Both the position numbers and the translations under genes were made by a program. Below are positions 1 through 4,741 of a stretch of DNA of 8,365 nucleotides, piece after piece. This stretch comes from an uncultured bacterium. GTDB lineage: Bacteria > Actinomycetota > Coriobacteriia > Coriobacteriales > Coriobacteriaceae. The number at the start of each line of letters is the position of its first letter. Positions within the stretch are counted from its first letter, which is position 1. The notes beneath the pieces are model-generated. The model did no database searches and was not told where the DNA came from. It saw nothing but the letters and a program-made list of their open reading frames with translations. Location: assembly GCA_905215275.1 (NCBI GenBank), contig CAJMPE010000085.1, positions 1-8,365 of the forward strand, given 5' to 3'.

Positions 1-1336
1 AGAGCGAGAAGGGCGCCTCGTCGGCCGGCAAGCCAAAGCGGTCGATGACGAGCTGGGCGCGACGCAGCGCCTCGGCACGGTCGATGCCGGCAAGCTCCAG
101 GCCAAAGGCGACCTCGACGAGCACGGTGTCCTTGCAGATTTGGCGGTCGGGGTTTTGGAAGAGGGTTGCGACTTCGCGGGCAATGCGGCTCGTGGGGACG
201 GCTGCGGTATCCAGTCCCGTGACGCGCACACTGCCTGAGGCGGGCTTAAGCAGGCCTGTGAGCAGCTTGGTGAGCGTGGTCTTGCCGGCGCCGTTTTGGC
301 CGACGATGCCCACGAGCTCGCCGGGATAGAGGGTCAGGTTGAGGTCGTGGACGGCGGCGCCGCCATTGGGATAGGCAAACTCAACGTGATCGAAGGTGAG
401 CACGGGCTCGGCGTCCTTGGCGTGCGGGCGCAACGACGGTGCGTGCGGTGAGCCGGCGGGTGCCTGAATGTTGCTGCTTGCGTGTGCGGGGTCGACGATG
501 CCCGTAATCAGGCGCTCGGCCTCATCAACATCCAAACAGGGAGTGCCGCTGGCCAGGCCATCGGCCTCGAGGCTGTTGAAAATGCGCGTGACACGCGGGC
601 TATCGACACCGATGGCGCGGAGCTCATCGGCGTGCGCGAAGACCTCGTGCGGCTCGCCCTGTAGCGCGATTTCGCCATGATTGAGCACGAGCACGCGGTT
701 GCAATACTCCGAAAGCAGGGCGACTTTTTGCTCAACGACGACGATGGTGATGCCGAGTGCGCGGTTGGCCTCGCGTAGGGTCTCGAAGACCAGCGTGGAG
801 CTGGCGGGGTCGAGCGCCGCGGTGGGTTCGTCGAGCACGAGCACACGCGGACGCATGGCGAGGATGGCGGCGATGGCAACCTTTTGCTTTTGGCCGCCCG
901 AAAGTGTGGCAATCTCGCGGTCACGCAGGTCGCTAATACCGACGGTCTTAAGCGTCTCGCTCACACGTTGCTCGATCTGGTCGTGGGGAACGCCAAAGTT
1001 CTCCAGGCCAAAAAGCATTTCGTCCTCAACGACCGAAGCGACCATCTGGGTATCGATGTCCTGCAACACGCTGCCGACGATCTGCGATATGTCGGTGAGC
1101 GAGACCTCGCAGGTGTCGTGGCCGTCAACTAACACGGAGCCATAAAAGGCGCCGGTGTAGTGGTGAGGTACGGCGCCCGACAGACAGGCGGCAAGTGTGG
1201 ACTTACCGGCGCCCGAAGGCCCGATAATGCCGATAAAATCTCCCCTGTTCACGCCGAGCGAGATATGCTTAAGCGCCTGCTCGGTCTGCGTGCCATAGGA
1301 GAACGAGACATCGTCGACGTTGATGATCGTTTCCAT
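1..1336 (-). CDS. ECF transporter double-domain ATPase (EcfA1-EcfA2 fusion type), 3' end outside the window
   Basis: ATP-hydrolysing subunit of an energy-coupling factor vitamin/amino-acid importer, acting on the cytoplasmic face with EcfT and an S component. The visible 445 residues hold one complete ABC domain and the start of a second. Domain 1 has Walker A GPSGAGKS (39-46), Q-loop Q92, signature LSGGQKQ (145-151) and Walker B VLVLDEP (165-171). Domain 2 begins near residue 312 and has Walker A GQNGAGKTT (346-354) and the ECF-typical FQNPDRQ Q-loop (393-399); its signature and Walker B lie off the left edge. A Pro/Ala/His-rich linker (about 283-308) joins the domains. The ATG start is preceded by GAAAGG at 1341-1347. 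Oddity: where the H-loop His is expected, domain 1 reads VVVEQK (Q203). The gene is downstream of the S-component gene on the same strand, separated by 212 bases of structured DNA. The family call is firm; substrate is inferred from the neighbour. Confidence 0.93.
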   Translation of the reverse strand, partial: METIINVDDVSFSYGTQTEQALKHISLGVNRGDFIGIIGPSGAGKSTLAACLSGAVPHHYTGAFYGSVLVDGHDTCEVSLTDISQIVGSVLQDIDTQMVASVVEDEMLFGLENFGVPHDQIEQRVSETLKTVGISDLRDREIATLSGGQKQKVAIAAILAMRPRVLVLDEPTAALDPASSTLVFETLREANRALGITIVVVEQKVALLSEYCNRVLVLNHGEIALQGEPHEVFAHADELRAIGVDSPRVTRIFNSLEADGLASGTPCLDVDEAERLITGIVDPAHASSNIQAPAGSPHAPSLRPHAKDAEPVLTFDHVEFAYPNGGAAVHDLNLTLYPGELVGIVGQNGAGKTTLTKLLTGLLKPASGSVRVTGLDTAAVPTSRIAREVATLFQNPDRQICKDTVLVEVAFGLELAGIDRAEALRRAQLVIDRFGLPADEAPFSL

Positions 1337-1356
1337 GGATACCTTTCATAGTCATC

Positions 1357-1396
1357 GGGGACGTTCTTAAATGACTAGTCGTTTAAGAACGTCCCC
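1357..1396. repeat. 40-bp near-perfect palindrome, probable dispersed intergenic repeat
   Basis: Arms GGGGACGTTCTTAAA (1357-1371) and TTTAAGAACGTCCCC (1382-1396) are exactly complementary. The 10-base centre contains the smaller palindrome GACTAGTC (1373-1380), so the whole 40 bases are self-complementary apart from one G-T wobble. It lies 20 bases upstream of the ECF ATPase start and inside the transporter unit. There is no T-run on either side, so it is not a plain intrinsic terminator. The form resembles REP-type palindromes; I recall similar sequences between Coriobacteriia genes, but that cannot be checked here. Confidence 0.85.
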
Positions 1397-1441
1397 AAAA
1401 GCTCGTTGTTTGGGACAGTCTTTGGTGGTGAAGCACGGAGA

Positions 1442-1542
1442 CGGCTTTACGAGGGGCCCCAGGTTGGCGCGAAAGAGGAGCGAAGCGTACTTGGGTACGC
1501 GAGCGACGAATGAACGCCAAGATGGGGTGGCTCGTAAAGCCG
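1442..1542. repeat. Structured intergenic element, copy A
   Basis: A long imperfect hairpin. Outer arms CGGCTTTACGAG (1442-1453) and CTCGTAAAGCCG (1531-1542) pair perfectly. Then CCCC (1457-1460) pairs with GGGG (1524-1527), TTGGCG (1464-1469) with CGCCAA (1515-1520), and an apical GCGTAC (1485-1490) with GTACGC (1495-1500) around a TTGG loop. The bases between the inner helices (1470-1484 and 1501-1514) are purine-rich and form a large internal loop. The core 1466-1518 matches the reverse complement of copy B (6962-7014) at 46 of 53 positions. It lies between the S component and ATPase genes and is transcribed through if they form one operon. Whether it acts as RNA, as a mobile repeat or as a DNA site is unknown. 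Confidence 0.85.
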
Positions 1543-1548
1543 AGCAGG

Positions 1549-2121
1549 TTAGTTGAGCATCAGGGCCTTCTGGATGGGCAGATAGAGAGCGCCAACCAGG
1601 ATGGCGTTAAAGACGGCGGTCATAGCGACGACGGGCAGCATGGCAGCGGCGAGCTCGCCCACCACGCCGAGCATGGCCATCTTGATGACCATGAAGATGA
1701 CGCCCGAGACAAAGGTGGTCACGAAGGTTGCGACGATGGCGACGGCAGGCTTAACCTGGCCGTCCTTGGCAGCAGCGTTGACAATGACGGCCATGAGCAT
1801 GGCGGCGATGCCCTCGGCGGCAAAATCGACGAACGGCGAGGTAGTGGTGATCTGGATCACGGCGGCCGAGATGAGGCCGATAACGAGCGCCTGGCCAATG
1901 TTGGGACGAACGACCAGGATAGTGAGGCAGAAGGCCGAGATGATGAACTCGGGGCTGATCATGCCGCCCGAGATGCCGGAGATGGCCTTGCCGACGGTGA
2001 AGTTGAGGATGAAGCCGGCGGCAAGCAGGATGGCGAGCAAGACGAGGGCGCGGACGTCGAGTTTGCCGCGGTCGGCGGTCTGGACGGTGCGGGGCTGGGC
2101 GGTGGTGGTGTTCTGAGACAT
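1549..2121 (-). CDS. ECF-type S component, predicted tryptophan transporter
   Basis: Small, very hydrophobic protein of 190 residues with about six membrane helices (roughly 24-44, 57-72, 75-92, 103-117, 126-148, 158-182) and a polar N-terminus. This size and topology fit the substrate-binding S subunit of an ECF importer. The next gene on the strand encodes an ECF double ATPase, which supports that role. Tryptophan is inferred as the substrate from the upstream attenuator with three Trp codons; the protein sequence alone would not fix the ligand. Start: ATG at 2121 with GAAAGG (2131-2136) nine bases upstream. An in-frame upstream ATG at 2235 is rejected because its first codons lie in the attenuator terminator. 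Expression should rise when charged tRNA-Trp is scarce. It could belong to the TrpP family; another substrate remains possible. Confidence 0.8.
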   Translation of the reverse strand: MSQNTTTAQPRTVQTADRGKLDVRALVLLAILLAAGFILNFTVGKAISGISGGMISPEFIISAFCLTILVVRPNIGQALVIGLISAAVIQITTTSPFVDFAAEGIAAMLMAVIVNAAAKDGQVKPAVAIVATFVTTFVSGVIFMVIKMAMLGVVGELAAAMLPVVAMTAVFNAILVGALYLPIQKALMLN

Positions 2122-2168
2122 GGTGAAAATCCTTTCGGAAGGGAAGTGCAAGAGAAGAAAGCGGAGGC

Positions 2169-2298
2169 GCGTGATGCGAATGCGATTGGGCTCGAGATAG
2201 AAAAAGGCCCCCGGTCGAAACCGGAGGCCTTCCAATCACCTAGAGCGCAAAAACAGGCGTGAGGGACTCACTGTCGACCGATCGTATTCGCATCACGC
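2169..2298 (-). repeat. 13-bp perfect inverted repeat bracketing the attenuator terminator
   Basis: GCGTGATGCGAAT at 2169-2181 on the plus strand is the exact inverse of 2286-2298, which lies in leader codons 13-17 directly after the Trp run. Six of the next eight positions also match. In the minus-strand transcript the leader segment could pair with the segment about 20 bases beyond the terminator T-run, enclosing the whole terminator hairpin. It may be a late-acting alternative fold in read-through RNA or the scar of an inverted duplication. Confidence 0.7.
2204..2231 (-). terminator. Intrinsic terminator of the trp-type attenuator
   Basis: On the minus strand, GGCCTCCGGT (2229-2220) pairs with ACCGGGGGCC (2215-2206) around a TTCG tetraloop with one G-U pair. 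Flanking AA/TT pairs can extend the stem, and five T residues (2205-2201) follow directly. It lies 36 bases after the leader-peptide stop and 82 bases before the S-component start, the expected place for a transcription attenuator. In front of a gene with its own start and RBS, a terminator this strong only makes sense if it is regulated. Confidence 0.92.
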
Positions 2299-2299
2299 C
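2256..2299 (-). promoter_or_regulatory. Attenuator 1:2 pairing region
   Basis: In the minus-strand RNA, GGCGUGA (2299-2293), covering the end of the last Trp codon and the next two codons, is exactly complementary to UCACGCC (2262-2256) just after the leader stop. This is the position of segments 1 and 2 in classical amino-acid attenuators. Segment 2 can instead pair, with one bulged G, to AGGUGA (2241-2236) just before the terminator stem. Separately, CGGUCGA (2280-2274) is complementary to UCGACCG (2218-2212) in the terminator loop and 3' arm, and is the best antiterminator candidate I see. Complementarity is seen; which pairings occur in the cell is inferred. Confidence 0.55.
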
Positions 2300-2336
2300 A
2301 CCACCAGTTGTTGAGAGACGTCATCGTGTTCTTCAT
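2268..2336 (-). CDS. Trp-rich leader peptide of a transcription attenuator (trpL-like)
   Basis: A 22-residue ORF, too short for standard ORF calling, whose codons 11-13 are three consecutive TGG Trp codons (sequence around them NNWWWRDAN). Its ATG at 2336 is preceded at eight bases by the strong site GAAAGGAG (2352-2345), one of the best in the window. The TGA stop is followed by the intrinsic terminator at 2231-2204. Three Trp among 22 residues, a strong RBS and a terminator before the structural gene are the hallmarks of ribosome-mediated attenuation, as known for trp leaders in enterobacteria and actinobacteria. When charged tRNA-Trp is low the ribosome should stall at codons 11-13 and alter RNA folding downstream. 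Here the gene controlled is a membrane transporter rather than trpE. Confidence 0.9.
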   Translation of the reverse strand: MKNTMTSLNNWWWRDANTIGRQ

Positions 2337-2394
2337 GTTGGTGGCTCCTTTCGTGATGCCATGGCACGGTCGCACCTAGTTGCTGTTGCGCTGC

Positions 2395-2403
2395 ACTATA
2401 GCA
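2395..2403 (-). promoter_or_regulatory. Probable extended -10 promoter of the leader/transporter unit
   Basis: The minus strand reads TGCTATAGT, an extended -10 (TGn plus TATAGT at 2400-2395). The -35 region at normal spacing (TTCCCC, 2424-2419, 18 bases away) is poor, as is common with extended -10 promoters. A start near 2388 would give about 50 bases of RNA before the leader ATG, as expected for an attenuator leader. Confidence 0.5.
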
Positions 2404-2422
2404 CAGCAAAGTGTGTGCGGGG

Positions 2423-2443
2423 AAATCTTTTTTGAAAAGATTT
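2423..2443. promoter_or_regulatory. AT-rich palindrome at the -35 region of the transporter promoter
   Basis: AAATCTTTT (2423-2431) and AAAAGATTT (2435-2443) are perfect 9-base inverted arms around TTG. The palindrome overlaps the -35 position of the proposed promoter and stands out in GC-rich surroundings. It could be an operator, or a transcript-end hairpin for the dipeptidase gene, but no T-run follows it on the minus strand. Function is not established. Confidence 0.4.
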
Positions 2444-2528
2444 CGGCGACGTTTCCCGCCGGTCGAATGGGCGGCTGGGTGGGCGGGCGACTTTGGCCAT
2501 CCCGCCCGCGCCTTAAGGTGTGGGGTTC

Positions 2529-4331
2529 TTAGGCCTTCTTGCGACGATAGAGCACGAAGCCGCAGACACCGATGACGACGACGGCGCCAACGGCCATGCC
2601 GGCCATGTTGTTGCCCTCGGACTTCTCCTCGGTGGCCTTTTCCTCTTCGACTTCGGGCTCGGCTACATCCTCATCCGAGAGGGCCTCGTCGGCGTAGGTG
2701 ATGGACTCGACCAGGCAGTCGTTGTCGGCATCGTAGTCGCTCGGGACGAACTCCTCGGAGAAATCCTCCTCCTTGAGGTAGTCACGCATCTCCTCGAGCA
2801 TGGCCTTGCACTTGACGTAGGTGTTTTTGGTGGCAGCCTTGCCGGCCTTGTTGGCCAGGGTGGTGCGGGCCTCGGTGTCCTCGGCGGCCTGCATGGCCTC
2901 GTCGACGGTCAGGTTCTGCTCGATGAGCTCCTTCTGCAGGGCGTCGAGGTAGGCGCGGACGCCGGTAGCGCAGTGATCGCGGTTCTCATAGGCGAGCGTG
3001 TTGATGTCCATGAGGACGTAGTTGATGGAGTTCTTGGGCTCCTCGTTGTTTACAACGTCTTCCTCTTCGCAGTGATCGAAGGAGACACCCTGATCGCTAA
3101 AGTAGGGGCTGACCTCGGTGAGCAGTGCGGAGTAGAGGGGGATAGCGACGGAGAACTCGGCGTTGGAGAGCATCTCCCACTGGATGGTCGCGATTTCGGG
3201 GTCCATGCCGTGGCGGATCTGGAAGGTGTGGATCTCGGTGTTGCGGTTGGAGCCGATAGCATAGGCGCCGTCGGTGTTGGCGTTGAGACCGGCGACATTC
3301 TCGCCGCGAGCAGCGAAGCTGCGGATCATCTCAAAGGTGTTCCAGTCGGACTTGCCGGGCTGGAAGAACAGCGGCTGCATCTCGTGGACCAGGGCGCCGG
3401 TCGTGGCGCGAGCGTCTTCACGCTCGTCCTTGACGATCTCGTAGTCAGTGCCTTCAGCCAGCGGGGCCATGAAGTAATCGCGACCCTGGATATAGCGCGA
3501 CCACTGGTGCATACCGGCCTCGCCGATCTCCTCGCCGTAGGTCTTGGCGACGTCGAACTTGCCGTCAGTGTACTCGGCAAAGCCCTTCTCCTTAGGCATG
3601 GACTCGATGCCCTCGGAATGGAGACAGTTCTCGGTGTCATCGAGGTCGACGTTATAGGTGAGGTTGCCGATGTTGGGGTTAAGCGAGGCGATGTCGTCGG
3701 CGAGCCTCATGGCAATCCACTGATGGCCGGAAAGCGCGGCGAACAGCCAGGTCTCGGTGCTGTCGGCGATGATGATCTGGTCGTTGGAGCAGACGCCCTG
3801 CTCGTCGATCAGGCTGCCGATGAGCTCGACGCCCTCGCGGGCCGTGGCGCTCTCGCCCAGGATGACGCTGGCATAGCTGTACTCGCCAATGCCAGTCTCC
3901 TCGGTGATGGGGTCGGCTTCTTCGGCCTTCTCGTTATAGGAGGTGCTCAACGTGGCAGAGCAGGAGACGCCCTTCTCGTTGATGCCGGCTTCGGAATATG
4001 CGTCGTAGCGATCTTCCCACTGCGAGGGGTTGTCGCGAACGAAGGTGTAGCGGTAGGTTGCGCCCTTGGACTTGTATTCAAAACCGGACTCGACCGATGT
4101 GTACTCGTCGCCGTCCTTGTGTGCGGGCTCAATGCCAAAGTGCTTGACATAGCGCGGACCGAAGTCCTCGGAACGGCCATAGTACGTGTTGCCGTCTGCC
4201 GTGAGCTTGCTACCCATGTAGATCTGGGTGCAGGCGAGCGCCGAAGTCGGCATGGCCATGATGGCCGCTGCTCCAAACGCAAGGCCGCAGCCGAGCTTTT
4301 TGAGCGTGTTGACAGGATGAGTAAACCTCAT
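2529..4331 (-). CDS. Secreted, membrane-anchored C69 family dipeptidase
   Basis: Peptidase family C69 (PepD-like N-terminal-nucleophile hydrolase), predicted to release dipeptides from extracellular peptides. The 600 residues comprise a signal peptide (1-33: KK, hydrophobic core, then TSALA), the family-typical mature N-terminus CTQIYMGSKLTADGNTYYGR with the presumed nucleophile Cys34, the catalytic body, an acidic Glu-rich linker (about 553-575), a single membrane helix (576-595) and a positive RRKKA tail. Signal cleavage ALA|C would itself expose the catalytic Cys. The product should be outside the cell, tethered by its C-terminus; no LPXTG motif is present. C69 enzymes are usually nearer 470-500 residues; much of the excess is the linker plus anchor. 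Start: ATG at 4331 with GGGAGG a few bases upstream; an in-frame ATG at 4391 would put 20 polar residues before the signal peptide and is rejected. It appears monocistronic. Confidence 0.92.
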   Translation of the reverse strand: MRFTHPVNTLKKLGCGLAFGAAAIMAMPTSALACTQIYMGSKLTADGNTYYGRSEDFGPRYVKHFGIEPAHKDGDEYTSVESGFEYKSKGATYRYTFVRDNPSQWEDRYDAYSEAGINEKGVSCSATLSTSYNEKAEEADPITEETGIGEYSYASVILGESATAREGVELIGSLIDEQGVCSNDQIIIADSTETWLFAALSGHQWIAMRLADDIASLNPNIGNLTYNVDLDDTENCLHSEGIESMPKEKGFAEYTDGKFDVAKTYGEEIGEAGMHQWSRYIQGRDYFMAPLAEGTDYEIVKDEREDARATTGALVHEMQPLFFQPGKSDWNTFEMIRSFAARGENVAGLNANTDGAYAIGSNRNTEIHTFQIRHGMDPEIATIQWEMLSNAEFSVAIPLYSALLTEVSPYFSDQGVSFDHCEEEDVVNNEEPKNSINYVLMDINTLAYENRDHCATGVRAYLDALQKELIEQNLTVDEAMQAAEDTEARTTLANKAGKAATKNTYVKCKAMLEEMRDYLKEEDFSEEFVPSDYDADNDCLVESITYADEALSDEDVAEPEVEEEKATEEKSEGNNMAGMAVGAVVVIGVCGFVLYRRKKA

Positions 4332-4562
4332 GATCCCTCCCAACTGTTGAGGCCCCACAAAACTGTGCGGAATCTCAGCTAATAAATACATCTATTAGCC
4401 TATCGGAAGTCTAAATAGTATTCATCTATTTCGATGAAATACTCGATGAGCGTCCTAAAATATGCGATGAACGGACAATAATACTCATTATCTAGCTTTA
4501 TTTAAATAAAGACTCACTGCAATTACTGTATCTGAATAAAGTGCCTTGCACGGGGCACGAAG
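4332..4562 (-). promoter_or_regulatory. AT-rich upstream region of the dipeptidase gene with repeated operator-like motifs
   Basis: This gene-free stretch is much richer in A/T than its surroundings. On the plus strand it holds the inverted repeat TCATC-N6-GATGA (4422-4437), itself flanked by AGTAT and ATACT. CGATGA occurs three times in the same orientation (4432-4437, 4444-4449, 4465-4470), with spacings of 12 and 21 bases. CATCTATT occurs twice (4389-4396, 4423-4430). TACTAT on the minus strand (4420-4415) is a possible -10. The pattern suggests cooperative binding of a transcription factor at the dipeptidase promoter. No regulator is identified and the promoter is not pinned down. Confidence 0.45.
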
Positions 4563-4603
4563 AAAAATCCCCCGCTGTCTGGCAAATGCATAAACAACGG
4601 GGG
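4563..4603 (-). terminator. Intrinsic terminator after the lipid kinase-microprotein unit
   Basis: On the minus strand, CCCCCGTTGT (4603-4594) pairs with ACAGCGGGGG (4578-4569), a 10-bp stem with one G-U pair and a 15-base loop, followed by ATTTTTCTT. It lies 36 bases beyond the microprotein stop codon and ends that transcription unit. Confidence 0.9.
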
Positions 4604-4639
4604 AAATGATAATTGGATGAATATCATACCAATGTGGAA

Positions 4640-4732
4640 TTACTTCTTCCGGCGGTGGATCACGTTGATCGCATAGCCGATGAGCATGGCCAGAACAATG
4701 ACGATAAAGCCGGGCAGGGGAGTGTCGTTCAT
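4640..4732 (-). CDS. 30-residue single-pass membrane microprotein
   Basis: A short ORF with ATG start at 4732 and TAA stop. Residues about 8-25 (GFIVIVLAMLIGYAINVI) form one hydrophobic helix, preceded by an acidic, Pro-containing N-terminus (MNDTPLP) and followed by the basic tail HRRKK. By the positive-inside rule it should be N-out, C-in. Its site AGGAGGA (4743-4737) is excellent and overlaps the TAG stop of the lipid kinase, so the two genes are very likely translationally coupled. A terminator follows 36 bases later, giving a clean two-gene unit. I do not recognise the family. A role in modulating or localising the upstream lipid kinase is a guess from the arrangement. The strong RBS and coupling argue that it is translated. 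Confidence 0.72.
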   Translation of the reverse strand: MNDTPLPGFIVIVLAMLIGYAINVIHRRKK

Positions 4733-4741
4733 GGGGTCCTC

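Noticed and set aside
1442..1542. Element A as tRNA, CRISPR repeat or integron attC site
   Set aside because: There is no cloverleaf or TTC box, no spacer-repeat array, and no attC core sites. The variable part is the outer arms and the conserved part is the loop core, unlike attC.
2122..2235. N-terminal extension of the S-component gene to an ATG at 2235
   Set aside because: The extra codons would run through the attenuator terminator stem and lack an RBS; the start at 2121 has a good GAAAGG site.
2333..2362. Nine-codon ORF ending at the ATGA overlap with the Trp leader
   Set aside because: It has no RBS and its frame runs through the leader's own RBS; likely chance.
2204..2400. T-box riboswitch upstream of the transporter
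   Set aside because: I found no T-box sequence or specifier stem; the translated WWW leader with a good RBS explains the terminator better.
2481..2507. GGGCGGG/CCCGCCC hairpin as a terminator for the dipeptidase gene
   Set aside because: The stem is only 7 bp with a 13-base loop and is not followed by a T-run on the minus strand.
4230..4232. Dipeptidase Cys34 as a lipoprotein attachment site
   Set aside because: The residues before it (A-L-A) do not fit a lipobox with Leu at -3, and this Cys is the expected C69 nucleophile at the start of the mature domain.
2520..4382. 620-codon open frame on the plus strand across the dipeptidase gene
   Set aside because: It is the antisense shadow of a GC-rich gene with strong codon bias. 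Its translation is low-complexity Gly/Val/Leu/Asp with no domain, while the minus frame has a signal peptide and C69 motifs.
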